Below the pieces are notes generated by a model. That model did not search any database and was not told where the DNA came from. It worked only from the letters and a program-made list of their open reading frames with translations. Shown one piece after another: positions 1-8,260 of a stretch of 64,000 nucleotides of DNA. This DNA is from Lysobacter sp. Root690 (GTDB lineage Bacteria; Pseudomonadota; Gammaproteobacteria; Xanthomonadales; Xanthomonadaceae), in assembly GCF_001427785.1 (NCBI RefSeq), contig NZ_LMHM01000017.1, forward strand, positions 18,082 to 82,081, written 5' to 3'. How positions within the stretch are numbered: position 1 is the stretch's first letter; every line of letters begins with the position of its first letter. A program made the position numbers and the translations under genes.

Positions 1-1
1 G

Positions 2-1120
2 TTCAAAGGCGGCGGACGTAGCGGCGCGGGCACCCCACTGACCGGCGGCAACGGCGGCGACCCGGGCGACGCTACCCCGGTGCCGGCGATGTCGATCGTC
101 GTGCCGTTGCACGGCGCGTTCGAGAAGCTCACCCTCGGCGCGCAGCTCAGCGCTCCGTTCGGCCTGAAGACCGAATACGACAGCACCTGGGTCGGCCGCT
201 ACAACGCGATCGAGTCGGAAGTGAAGACCATCGACCTGACCTTGTCGGCCGCGGTGAAGATCACCGACCGCTTCTCGGTCGGCGCCGGCTTCGTCTACGA
301 GCGCGCGGAAGCGACGCTGACCAACGCCGTCGACTTCGGCTCGGGCATCTGCGCCAATCCGCAGACCCGTCCGCTGTGCCTGACCCCGAATCCGACTGCC
401 GCCGCGTTCGGCCCGCAGAAGAACGACGGCCTGGCCAAGGTCAAGGGCGACGACACCGGTATCGGCTGGATCCTCGGCTTCCAGTGGAAGCCGACCGACG
501 CGCTGTCGATCGGCTATTCGCACCGCTCGGAAATCGACCATGACCTGGCTGGCAACATCACGTTCACCAAGCCGGGCAACGTCGCGGCCGTGTTCGCGGC
601 CGGTGGCGTCACCACCTACAACAACGGTCCCGGCGGCGCCGCGCTCACCACGCCGAGCACCGATACGGTCAGCGTGACGTATGCGTTCAACGACCAGTTC
701 CGCATGATGTTCGACGCGCAGCAGACCGATTGGCATTCGCTGCAGTCGGTGGACATCAAGCGCGCCAACGGCAACCTGATCACCAGCGAGAAGTTCGAGT
801 GGGACGACACGATGATGTACGCACTCGGCGCCGAGTACGACTTCAGCGATTCGTTCACCCTGCGCGGCGGCGTGGCCAAGGATGAGTCGCCGACCAACGA
901 CACCCACCGCACCCCGCGTCTGCCCGACAACGACCGCATGCTGTACTCGGTCGGTCTGACCTGGAACGCGAACGAGCACCTGAGCGTCGACGCGGCGTAT
1001 ACCCGCATCACCATCGACAGCCCGGACGTGGACGTGGTGTCCTCGAGCAGCTCGACCCTGGTCGGCAAGTTCAAGGGCCACGCCGATCTGTTCGGTATCG
1101 CCGCTCAGTACAAGTTCTGA
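2..1120 (+). CDS. FadL/OmpP1-family outer membrane protein, 5' end missing
   Basis: The open frame is already running at the window edge, so about 372 C-terminal residues are present and the start lies upstream. The sequence has amphipathic beta-strand texture, the phrase LGAQLSAPFGLKTEY followed by a W-G-R-Y motif as in FadL/OmpP1/TodX transporters, and ends in a C-terminal Phe (QYKF), typical of outer membrane barrels recognised by BAM. The family imports long-chain fatty acids or other hydrophobic compounds across the outer membrane. The substrate cannot be told from sequence. The first in-frame ATG, at 80, is probably internal, because the residues upstream of it also read as family-like Gly/Pro-rich loop. 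The gene converges on the flc operon and shares its terminator. Confidence 0.85.
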   Translation, partial: FKGGGRSGAGTPLTGGNGGDPGDATPVPAMSIVVPLHGAFEKLTLGAQLSAPFGLKTEYDSTWVGRYNAIESEVKTIDLTLSAAVKITDRFSVGAGFVYERAEATLTNAVDFGSGICANPQTRPLCLTPNPTAAAFGPQKNDGLAKVKGDDTGIGWILGFQWKPTDALSIGYSHRSEIDHDLAGNITFTKPGNVAAVFAAGGVTTYNNGPGGAALTTPSTDTVSVTYAFNDQFRMMFDAQQTDWHSLQSVDIKRANGNLITSEKFEWDDTMMYALGAEYDFSDSFTLRGGVAKDESPTNDTHRTPRLPDNDRMLYSVGLTWNANEHLSVDAAYTRITIDSPDVDVVSSSSSTLVGKFKGHADLFGIAAQYKF

Positions 1121-1142
1121 TCCAACGCCGCATCGCTGCACG

Positions 1143-1171
1143 AAAAACCCCGCCTCGGCGGGGTTTTTTTT
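1143..1171. terminator. Bidirectional intrinsic terminator
   Basis: A perfect CCCCGCC/GGCGGGG hairpin (1148-1163) is flanked by five A on the left and eight T on the right. It can therefore end transcription of the FadL-type gene on the plus strand and of the flc operon on the minus strand. Confidence 0.9.
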
Positions 1172-1207
1172 GCCCGCGACCGGCTGATCGCCGTCCCGCG
1201 TTTCGGC

Positions 1208-2281
1208 TCAGGGCCGCAGTTCGAACAACGCCGGCAACGGCGGCCGATCGGAAGGCACCTTGCGTACGCGGCTGAAGCCGGCCTTGGCGGCCATGTCGCG
1301 CGCGCGGGTTTCGCCCATGAAGGCGCCGAGCCCGGCGCCGCCGTGCGACAACGAACAGGTCATGCAGTACAGCGTGCTCTGCGGGTACATCACCCGGCCG
1401 AACAGATTCATGTTTTCGTGCAGTTCCTCGGACAGGTTGAGCTCGACCATGAGGTAAGTCCCGTCGTCGGCGGTCGAGGTGCGCAGGTCCTTCATCATCT
1501 GCTGAGGATCGGCCGCGTCGTGGATCACCACGAAAGTGGTCACGAAGTCGAACTTCTTGCCCAGCAGCGCATCGGAATCGGCGACCTCGAAACGCACTCG
1601 ATCGCCGAGTCCGGCCGCATCCGCGTTCGCGCGCGCGCGCTTGATCGAGGGCAGATGGAAATCGCAGCCCAGGATGCTGGCGTTCGGAAACGCCTGGGCC
1701 ATGGTGATCGCGGCCAGCCCGCTGCCGCAGCCGAAATCGAGCACGCTGCCGCCAGCTTCGAGCTTTTCCTTGACCCCGGTCAGCGACGGGATCCAATGCT
1801 GGACGAGGAAGTGCTTGTACCAGGGCATGGTCATGCGCTCCATGCCCTGCCAGGTTTCGACCGGATAGGATTCTTCCGGCGCACCGCCGCCATGACGGAA
1901 CGCCTCGATGATCCGCGGCGCCATCGACACGAACGGAACGCTCAGCTGGATGATGCCGCCGGCGAAGTAGGGCGAGTCCTCGTCGGCCAGCACCGGGACG
2001 AATTCGTCGGGCAGGCGATAGCGCTTGCTGTGGCGGTCGTAGCTCACGTAGTCGCCGGTCGCCATGCTGCCGAGCCACTCGCGCAGATAGCGCGCGTTGA
2101 GCCCGGTGTGATCGGTGAGTTCCTCCAGCGTCACCGCGCCGGTCTGGGCCAGAGCCTTGAACAGGCCCAACTGGTCGCCGATGTAGAGCATGGCGCCGCG
2201 CAGCGTATTGCCGTAATCCTCCATGATGCGCGCGGAAAACTGCTGGACCTTGGCCGGATCGGCTTCGATGCTCACTGACAT
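1208..2281 (-). CDS. flcA: FlcA-like SAM-dependent methyltransferase
   Basis: A 357-residue class I methyltransferase of the Rv2258c-like type: an N-terminal winged-helix/dimerisation region (about residues 25-95), then a Rossmann domain with SAM motif I LDFGCGSG at 181-188 and an acidic residue after the second strand (GCDFH). The ATG at 2281 is chosen because GGGAG lies six bases upstream; a longer frame to 2326 lacks such support. It is the last gene of the five-enzyme minus-strand group. In the P. aeruginosa fluopsin C operon the matching position (PA3515) holds the methyltransferase that supplies the N-methyl group of the thiohydroxamate. That assignment rests on family and gene order, not alignment. 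Confidence 0.8.
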   Translation of the reverse strand: MSVSIEADPAKVQQFSARIMEDYGNTLRGAMLYIGDQLGLFKALAQTGAVTLEELTDHTGLNARYLREWLGSMATGDYVSYDRHSKRYRLPDEFVPVLADEDSPYFAGGIIQLSVPFVSMAPRIIEAFRHGGGAPEESYPVETWQGMERMTMPWYKHFLVQHWIPSLTGVKEKLEAGGSVLDFGCGSGLAAITMAQAFPNASILGCDFHLPSIKRARANADAAGLGDRVRFEVADSDALLGKKFDFVTTFVVIHDAADPQQMMKDLRTSTADDGTYLMVELNLSEELHENMNLFGRVMYPQSTLYCMTCSLSHGGAGLGAFMGETRARDMAAKAGFSRVRKVPSDRPPLPALFELRP

Positions 2282-2348
2282 TCCTTTCTCCCGATGAGTT
2301 ATGCGGCGTGTGTTCGCGCGGATCATTCGCGCTGATGAATCCAGTGCT

Positions 2349-3806
2349 TCAGAAACGACGGTTGCCGACCTGAGTCAGTACGTCGTCGACGATGGTCTCG
2401 GCCATTCCCAGATGCGCCCTGGGTTCGAACAGGCGCGCGAGCTTTCCCTCGTCGACGGCGGCGAGCACCCGCGGATCGCACTCGACCGCCTCGCGGATCG
2501 AGACCCGGTCGCGCTGACAGGCCTGGGTGAGTTCGAAGATGATTTCGTAGGCGCTGCTTTTGCCGAGCGTCTTGGCCATCTCGAACACGAACGCCTCCAT
2601 GCAGATCGCGTCGCCGTAAGCGTGCGCGTTGCGATCCATCGCCGCGTCGTTGACGGTGAGCTTGCCGATCGTGTCGCTGAGCAAGGCCAGCGCGGTCAGC
2701 GCGTAGTGGGAGACATCGGCGACCGCGCACCACTCCAGGCGGGTGCCGCGGTAGTCGCGTTCGTGCTCCAGGATCATCGCGTCCAATGCGAGAACGACCT
2801 GCGCCTTGGCCAGGCGGGCCATCACCACGACCTGCTCGCAGCCTTCCGGATTGCGCTTGTGCGGCATCGTGCTGCTGCCGATCTGCTGCTCCGACCAGCC
2901 GACTTCGACCTCGGCGATCTCCCAGCGGTTCAAGGTGCGGATTTCGTCGGCCACCCGCGCCAACGACGCGGTCATCATCGCCAGCGCGCTGACGAATTCG
3001 GCGACGCGGTCGCGCGCCACATGCCAGCCGGCGTGCGGCACGCCGAGGCACAGCCGGCGCGCGAACACGTTCAGCAGCGCCATGGCGTCGGGTCCGAACG
3101 CGGCCATCGTGCCGACTCCGCCGAACAACTGCACCACGAGCACGCGCTGGCGCGCCTGTCCGAGGCGATCGCGATGGCGCAACAACTCATCGATCCAGCC
3201 GGCCACTTTCAAACCGAAGGTCGTGGGCAAGGCCGGTATCGAGTGGGTTCTGGCGACCATCAGCGAGCCGCGGTGCGCGTTCGCCAGCGCAGCGAGCTGC
3301 GCGATCAAGCCATCGAGCGCGACGTCGACGCTGTCGAGCACGTCGCGCATCTCCAGCGACTGCGCGGTGTCCTGGATGTCCTGGGTGGTCGCGCCGTAGT
3401 GAACGTACTCGCGCGCGCTCGGACTGCAGTTGTCCTGCAGCGCGCGCAGCAGCGGCATCAACGAGTGCCCGGTCTTGCTCACGCCGTCGGCGATCTGGTC
3501 CAGATTCATCGCCGACAATTTCGCGCTGCGCTGGATTTCCAGCGCGGCCTGCAGCGGGATCATGTGGACTTCCGCCTGCGCCATCGCCAGCACCGATTCG
3601 ACGTCGAGCCAGCGCTGCAGCCGACATCGGCCGCAGAAGATCGCCCGGCTCGCGGAACCGGCGTAGCCGCCGCCATGCACCTTCGAATCCAGAATGTGGC
3701 TGTGTTCGTGCCGGCAGTCGTCGATCACCGCCGGCTCGCTCACCGAGCAACCGCGGCGCGCGGCGAACGCAGGATGCGGCGTCACTTTCAAGGTCTGTGG
3801 TTCCAT
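2349..3806 (-). CDS. flcB: FlcB-like lyase (adenylosuccinate lyase/fumarase fold)
   Basis: A 485-residue member of the fumarase/aspartase superfamily. Visible signatures are the TTQD region (140-143), ARTHS with the conserved His (H188) and the signature loop GSSTMPHKRNP (310-320) that carries the catalytic Ser. The start at 3806 has GGAGGG six bases upstream; the frame upstream of it is a shadow of flcC. About 45 N-terminal residues precede the usual family start. An unusual CGRC sits at residues 58-61. In the fluopsin pathway two lyases of this fold handle a succinyl group on cysteine: as I recall, one adds fumarate to the thiol and one removes it. Which step this gene performs is inferred from gene order. 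It is unlikely to be PurB, given the duplicated lyase and the context. Confidence 0.78.
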   Translation of the reverse strand: MEPQTLKVTPHPAFAARRGCSVSEPAVIDDCRHEHSHILDSKVHGGGYAGSASRAIFCGRCRLQRWLDVESVLAMAQAEVHMIPLQAALEIQRSAKLSAMNLDQIADGVSKTGHSLMPLLRALQDNCSPSAREYVHYGATTQDIQDTAQSLEMRDVLDSVDVALDGLIAQLAALANAHRGSLMVARTHSIPALPTTFGLKVAGWIDELLRHRDRLGQARQRVLVVQLFGGVGTMAAFGPDAMALLNVFARRLCLGVPHAGWHVARDRVAEFVSALAMMTASLARVADEIRTLNRWEIAEVEVGWSEQQIGSSTMPHKRNPEGCEQVVVMARLAKAQVVLALDAMILEHERDYRGTRLEWCAVADVSHYALTALALLSDTIGKLTVNDAAMDRNAHAYGDAICMEAFVFEMAKTLGKSSAYEIIFELTQACQRDRVSIREAVECDPRVLAAVDEGKLARLFEPRAHLGMAETIVDDVLTQVGNRRF

Positions 3807-3864
3807 CGCATACCCTCCATCCAAGAATGGGCTGACTGGAAACTCGTTTGATGATGTCGCCCGC

Positions 3865-5235
3865 TCAGGATCGGCCGCGCAGATGGCCGGTCGCGTCGCG
3901 CGCGACCCGGTCGACCATCTCCACGGCCAGTCCCGCATAGGTGACCGGATCGAGCAGATCTTCGAGCGCCTGAGGCGTGAAGCTGCCACGCAGGCGCTCG
4001 TCCTTGAGCAAGGCGTCGCGGAACGGAACATCGTGCCGTCGCGCCTCCATCGATATTTCATGCACCAGTTCGTGCGCGGTCTGCTTGCCGAAGCGACCGC
4101 CAAGCGCGAGCATCACGCGCTCGGACAGAATCAACCCGCCGAGCAAGTCGAGGTTGTCGCGCATGCGCTGTTCGCGCACGTCCAGGCCCGCCGCCAACAT
4201 CTCGTCCATGCGCGCGAGCAACGCGCCGGTGTAGACGAACAACTCGGGCAGGGCGGCCCATTCGATCCGCCAGGCCGTGCCGTCGCGTTCGTGCAGGTGA
4301 AACGCGGCATCGGTGAGCGCGACCATCTGCGCCCGGATCAGCCGCGACAACGCGCTGATCAGATCGGCGGTCGACGGATTCTGCTTGTGCGGCATGGTGC
4401 TGCTGCCGATCTTGCCGGGCGCGGTTCCTTCGCGGACCTCGTCGACTTCGGTCCGCTGCAGGTGATAGATCTCGTTGGCGATCCGCCCCATCGTGACCGC
4501 GCACTGGACCAGCAATCCGCCCACCTCCAGGATCCGATCGCGCACCGAATGCCAACTGGTGCGCGGAGCATCGAGCCCGAGGCTGGCCAAGGTGCGTCGC
4601 TGGACCTCGAACCCCTGCGCGCCGAACGAGGCCATGGTGCCGACCGCGCCGGTGAGGTTGCCCACCATCACCCGCGCACGCGCCTCGTCGAAACGCTGCA
4701 GATGCCGATCGATCTCGTCGACCCAGACCGCGACCTTGTAACCGAAGGTGGTTGGCAACGCGTGCTGGCCGTGGGTGCGCGCGACCATCGGCGTGCGCCG
4801 GTGCTTGCGCGCCAACGCGAGCAGCTGGGTCTGGATCGAACGCAGCCGCGCGAGCACGAGGTCCCAGGCTTCGGCGACCTGCAGCATCAGTCCGGTGTCG
4901 AGGATGTCCTGGGTGGTCACGCCGTAGTGAACGTACTCGCCCCATCCGTTCTGGCAGCGCTCGGCCAGCGCCCAGATCGTCGGAATCAGGATGTGCCCGG
5001 TTTCGCGGCTCTCGCGGCCGAGCCGTTCGAGATCGAACAACTCCACATGAGTGCGGCGCGCGATTTCCTGCGCGGCCTCATGCGGGATCAGGCCCATCTG
5101 CGCCTGCGTCGACGCGAGCGCGCGCTCGACATCGAGCCATTTCTGCAGCTGATTGCAATCGGAGAAGATCGCGGCGAACTCCGGATCGGAGTAAACGCCG
5201 CCATGGATGCGCGATTCGCTGACGTGGCTCGGCAT
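3865..5235 (-). CDS. flcC: FlcC-like lyase (adenylosuccinate lyase/fumarase fold)
   Basis: A 456-residue paralogue of the neighbouring lyase with the same landmarks: TTQD (107-110), ARTHGQH (H155) and GSSTMPHKQNP (277-287). It is shorter at the N terminus. The ATG at 5235 begins where family similarity begins, but its ribosome site is poor. A GTG at 5280 overlaps the flcD stop as GTGA and would add 15 residues by coupled translation, so the start is uncertain. Two distinct lyases of this fold side by side with two diiron oxidases and a methyltransferase is the arrangement known from fluopsin C biosynthesis. Substrate assignment is inference. Confidence 0.78.
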   Translation of the reverse strand: MPSHVSESRIHGGVYSDPEFAAIFSDCNQLQKWLDVERALASTQAQMGLIPHEAAQEIARRTHVELFDLERLGRESRETGHILIPTIWALAERCQNGWGEYVHYGVTTQDILDTGLMLQVAEAWDLVLARLRSIQTQLLALARKHRRTPMVARTHGQHALPTTFGYKVAVWVDEIDRHLQRFDEARARVMVGNLTGAVGTMASFGAQGFEVQRRTLASLGLDAPRTSWHSVRDRILEVGGLLVQCAVTMGRIANEIYHLQRTEVDEVREGTAPGKIGSSTMPHKQNPSTADLISALSRLIRAQMVALTDAAFHLHERDGTAWRIEWAALPELFVYTGALLARMDEMLAAGLDVREQRMRDNLDLLGGLILSERVMLALGGRFGKQTAHELVHEISMEARRHDVPFRDALLKDERLRGSFTPQALEDLLDPVTYAGLAVEMVDRVARDATGHLRGRS

Positions 5236-5276
5236 GCTGGCTGATCCGGTGGCTTGGCTGGCGGGCGAAAGGACGG

Positions 5277-6266
5277 TCACTGCACGCTCTGCATTTCGTC
5301 CCAGACCGCGTCGTAGTACGCCCGCTCGACCCGGAAGTGCTGCGCCAGCGAAGTCAGGAACGATTTCTGGAACGCCGGATCGGCGATGCGTCGCGAGATC
5401 AGCTGCCACTCGCGCTTGGCGCGCGGCGGCACCAGGCTGACGTGGATCTTGTAGTACTCGGCGGCGTCCTCGCTGAGGCCGGCCTGGAGCAGCGCGTTGT
5501 AGAGCTTCTCGTGATTGCCCGGCACGACGATTTCGGTGATGTAGAACACCGCCAGGCCCCAGCCCACGTCCGGGTTGCGGAAGCTGCGCACGCGATTGTT
5601 CAAGTACGCGATTTCCTCGGGCATCGTGCTGACGGCCTGGAAGTCCGCGTCCAGATCGACGGCATCGAGCAACTTGGCCAGCAGCCGCGGGTGCGAGCGC
5701 ACTTCGTCCTCTTCGCCCAGTTCTCCGTGCAGATAGCGGCCGAGCGCCGCCGCGTCGTCCACGTCGACCAGGTTCACCAGCAGATCCGCGGCCTCGCGGT
5801 ACAGGCGGAAGGTGCGGAACCACTGCCGGTGCAGGAACACCCGCAGCTGCGCCGGCGAAGCGGAGCCTTCGAAGATGTACTGCGACATCGGGTGCTTCTC
5901 GCGCGAGCGCGACGACACCTCTTGTTCTATGCGCGCCAGGAACTCGGCTTCCGACAAGGCCGTGGGCACTTCAGCGGCGGGAATGAAACGTTCCTCTACC
6001 CGATACGCCCAGTTGCACAGCCAGCGACGCGCGAGCGCGGTGGCGGTGTCGTCGCTGAGCGACAGGATGTACAGCAGTTTCTGGTACTCGGCATGGCTGT
6101 CGCTGTTGCCGTTGAGCGCGGTTTCGGCCAGTTCGGACAAGGTCTTGGCCGCCGTTTCCAGATGGGCGAACGAGGCCTTGGGTTCCAGCGCGCGGGCGAG
6201 GATGCGCGCGCGGTTGGTCTGAAGGGCTTCGAGCTGTGGCAGGGAATGATTGCGAGTGTTCGACAT
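5277..6266 (-). CDS. flcD: FlcD-like haem-oxygenase-fold diiron oxidase
   Basis: A 329-residue, largely helical protein of the haem-oxygenase-like diiron oxidase (HDO) type. Aligning it by eye with the next gene gives shared candidate ligands: Glu182 and His192 (in GELGEED...SHPRLL), Glu245 and His252 (TEIVVPGNHEKLY) and His275 (YYKIH). The first 130 residues are an extra helical region also present in the paralogue, followed by KHPMS. AAGGAG lies five bases before the ATG. HDOs carry out N-hydroxylation, decarboxylation or C-C cleavage. In fluopsin synthesis two such iron enzymes remove the carboxyl and alpha carbon of cysteine and hydroxylate the nitrogen. The individual step is inferred from order only. 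A TenA-like or plain haem oxygenase role fits the context less well. Confidence 0.78.
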   Translation of the reverse strand: MSNTRNHSLPQLEALQTNRARILARALEPKASFAHLETAAKTLSELAETALNGNSDSHAEYQKLLYILSLSDDTATALARRWLCNWAYRVEERFIPAAEVPTALSEAEFLARIEQEVSSRSREKHPMSQYIFEGSASPAQLRVFLHRQWFRTFRLYREAADLLVNLVDVDDAAALGRYLHGELGEEDEVRSHPRLLAKLLDAVDLDADFQAVSTMPEEIAYLNNRVRSFRNPDVGWGLAVFYITEIVVPGNHEKLYNALLQAGLSEDAAEYYKIHVSLVPPRAKREWQLISRRIADPAFQKSFLTSLAQHFRVERAYYDAVWDEMQSVQ

Positions 6267-6302
6267 GCGCGCTCCTTGGCAGGCACGGTGAGGAATCGGG
6301 GC

Positions 6303-7322
6303 TTAGTGGATGTGCTGTCCCTGCATCTGTCGCCACAACATGTCGAAATAGGCCCGATTGATGTCGAAGTGACGCGTCAGCGATTGCATGAAGGTGCGCT
6401 GGAACGATTCGCTGTGAGCGAACTTGGCGATGAGTTCCCACATCTCCTCGGTGTCGATCTCGTCCTGCGTTCCATGCAGGCGATGGAATTCGCTCGGCCC
6501 GTCGGGAACGCCCATGCGCTGCAGCAGTTCGTAGATCCGCAGGTGGTTGACGCAGCTGACCGATTCGACCGCGTACACCAGCGACAATCCCCAGGCCACG
6601 TCGGTGTGGCGAACGCAGCGGATGCGGTTGTTGAGGTAGGCCTTTTCCAGCGGATCGAGCGCGGCGAAGTCGACCCGCAGCGGGATGTCGAAATACGCCA
6701 TCAGCCGCGCCAGCAAGGTCGGATGCGCGTTGTCGGGCGTCTCCGCGCCGGCTTCGCCGTAGAGGTTGCGATAGAAAACGGAAGCGTCGTGGATGGCCTC
6801 GAACCGGAACGCGAGTTCGGCCAGCAGGCTGTAGAAGTTGTACGAGCGGTTCCAGTGATGCTGCAGGAACAGGCGCACGTCGCGCAGCGGCGGCGTGCCC
6901 TGGAACAGGTGCAGCGACATCGGGTGTTTGACCCGCGTGCGCGAGGCGATCTCGGCATCGACCTTGGCGCGGAACTGATCCACCGGCACGACCTGGAAGT
7001 CCGCGAGCGCCGGCGCGAACCGGTCTTCGACCTGATAGATCTGGCTCGCCAGCCAGCGCCGGGTCGGTTCGGTGCGTGGCTCGCCGGGAACGTGCAGGTC
7101 GAGCAGGATGGATTGGTACTGCGCATACGCGGTCGCATCGCCCTCGAGTCCCTTCTGGGTGAGCGCGAGCAAGGCGTCGGCCGCGAGCGCGGTCCGCGAA
7201 CTGGCCGCTCCGGGCTTCAGCGCTTCGGCCAGCAGGATCGATGCGTCGGCCGACGCCGGCGTGGCGTGGCCGGAAGGAGTTTTTGCGTGCTGCGTATCGC
7301 GAAACGTGCTGGTCTCGTTCAT
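6303..7322 (-). CDS. flcE: FlcE-like haem-oxygenase-fold diiron oxidase
   Basis: A 339-residue paralogue of flcD and first enzyme gene of the group. Equivalent candidate iron ligands are Glu190 and His200 (GEAGAE...AHPTLL), Glu253 and His260 (VESVSCVNHLRIY) and His283. KHPMS and YLNNRIR are shared with flcD, which suggests an old duplication. The ATG at 7322 has GGGGA about six bases upstream; a start at 7421 would add a basic 33-residue leader with no support. The 36-base gap to flcD and the common direction argue for one transcript. In P. aeruginosa the matching protein is one of two iron enzymes that oxidise cysteine-derived intermediates to the thiohydroxamate. Confidence 0.78.
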   Translation of the reverse strand: MNETSTFRDTQHAKTPSGHATPASADASILLAEALKPGAASSRTALAADALLALTQKGLEGDATAYAQYQSILLDLHVPGEPRTEPTRRWLASQIYQVEDRFAPALADFQVVPVDQFRAKVDAEIASRTRVKHPMSLHLFQGTPPLRDVRLFLQHHWNRSYNFYSLLAELAFRFEAIHDASVFYRNLYGEAGAETPDNAHPTLLARLMAYFDIPLRVDFAALDPLEKAYLNNRIRCVRHTDVAWGLSLVYAVESVSCVNHLRIYELLQRMGVPDGPSEFHRLHGTQDEIDTEEMWELIAKFAHSESFQRTFMQSLTRHFDINRAYFDMLWRQMQGQHIH

Positions 7323-7466
7323 GAGTGTCCCCGTTTGCTGGCGAATGGCCGCTGGCTGTGAATGAACGGCGCGCAGGCGCACGCGCCGCGATCGACTCGC
7401 GACCATGGTGTTTGTTGGCAATCAAGAACCCCGGATGCCGCGCCGCGCTCGGCGGCCCGTCAGGCT

Positions 7467-7490
7467 GCGCGGATAGCTTCGCTATGCGCG
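7467..7490. repeat. Inverted repeat in the flcE leader
   Basis: GCGCGGATAGC TTC GCTATGCGCG forms a near-perfect stem with one G-G mismatch in the 216-bp gap between the YHS gene and flcE. There is no T-run, so it may be a processing site, an attenuator or a dispersed repeat. Confidence 0.45.
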
Positions 7491-7538
7491 GCCGCTGCGC
7501 TTACCGGGATAGTCCCCATACATCGCTGGAGCTAGGTT

Positions 7539-7796
7539 TCAGCGCGCCGCCGATGCCTGCGCGTTGGAATCGGCGAACGTTTGGCGGCAATGCGCCGAAC
7601 AAAAGTAGTGTTCGACACCGGCCAGGGCGAGGCGATGCGGCGTTGCGGCCGGGTCCACCTGCATGCCGCAGACAGGATCGATGCTGGTTGCCGTTGCAGC
7701 GGCGGTGCTGGCGCAGGTTCGCGCGGCGGAGCAGCAGTCGCGCGGGACGTCTTCGACGTTGTCGGATGGCTTGTCCGATGCCTGTGTATCGCTCAT
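7539..7796 (-). CDS. Small YHS-domain metal-binding protein
   Basis: An 85-residue protein. Residues 40-75 form a YHS/TRASH-like metal-binding unit with DPVCGM, then YFCSAHCRQTF, giving three Cys that can bind copper or zinc; the N-terminal part adds CC and another Cys (DCCSAARTC). DPVCGM-YHS units occur in copper P-type ATPases and in the CopZ of Archaeoglobus. Its ATG overlaps the stop of the MerR gene (ATGA), so the two are translationally coupled. It lies upstream of the flc genes, where P. aeruginosa has the copper chaperone CopZ1 (PA3520). A copper chaperone or sensor role is inferred; other thiophilic metals are possible. Confidence 0.75.
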   Translation of the reverse strand: MSDTQASDKPSDNVEDVPRDCCSAARTCASTAAATATSIDPVCGMQVDPAATPHRLALAGVEHYFCSAHCRQTFADSNAQASAAR

Positions 7797-8191
7797 GTTT
7801 CATCCCCTCCCAGGGCGTTGAGAATCGGGCAGCGCTCCACCGCTCCGTGCCCGGGGCACGAATTGAGCAGGATCCGCAGTCCGTTGCGTATACGTGTGAG
7901 TTCGTCGATCTTGGATTCCAGGTCGGCCAGCTTCTGGGTCGTGGTCGCCTTGACCCCGGCCATGTCGCCGCCGCGCCGGCTGGACAGGGCGAGCAGTTCG
8001 CGGATTTCCTCCAGGGTGAATCCGAGCGCCTTGGCCTTGCGCACGAACTGCAGCCGGGCGATGTCCTTCGCCTCGAAACGCCGATAGCCCGACAATTGGC
8101 GCATCGGCAGCGGCAACAAACCCCGGCGTTCGTAATAGCGCACCGTGTCGATACCCACCCCAGCGCGCTGCGCGAGCTCCCCAATCTTCAT
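7793..8191 (-). CDS. MerR-family metal-responsive regulator
   Basis: A 132-residue MerR-type activator: winged helix-turn-helix at 1-70 (GELAQRAGVGIDTVRYYERRGLL), a dimerisation helix at about 78-111, and a metal loop with Cys112 and Cys121 (CPGHGAVERC). CueR has Cys112 and Cys120. At position 77, which is Ser in copper/silver sensors and Cys in zinc/lead/mercury sensors, this protein has Met by my by-eye alignment (GGDMAGV). Metal specificity therefore cannot be assigned safely, but neighbours point to copper. It heads the group and is probably autoregulated from the palindromic promoter just upstream. Confidence 0.85.
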   Translation of the reverse strand: MKIGELAQRAGVGIDTVRYYERRGLLPLPMRQLSGYRRFEAKDIARLQFVRKAKALGFTLEEIRELLALSSRRGGDMAGVKATTTQKLADLESKIDELTRIRNGLRILLNSCPGHGAVERCPILNALGGDET

Positions 8192-8228
8192 TGCGCACCT
8201 CCATGTTCACAGTGGCGGGTATTGGAAC

Positions 8229-8260
8229 AGTGTTCGGTCTGGACCATGGTCCAGAGTCAA
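8229..8260 (-). promoter_or_regulatory. MerR-type promoter with palindromic operator
   Basis: Reading the minus strand: TTGACT (8260-8255) as -35, a perfect 18-bp palindrome TCTGGACCATGGTCCAGA (8255-8238), and a weak AACACT -10 about 20 bp from the -35. The over-long spacer containing the dyad is the hallmark of promoters activated by MerR regulators. It lies 38 bp before the MerR start and probably drives merR, the YHS gene and perhaps flc. Confidence 0.75.

Noticed and set aside
2349..5235. Reading the two lyases as purB and argH duplicates for purine or arginine synthesis
   Set aside because: Two adjacent lyases with two diiron oxidases and a methyltransferase match flc much better than primary metabolism.
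7401..7409. Second MerR operator (GACCATGGT) before flcE
   Set aside because: Only the inner 8-9 bp match, without the outer arms or a well-placed -35/-10; probably chance.
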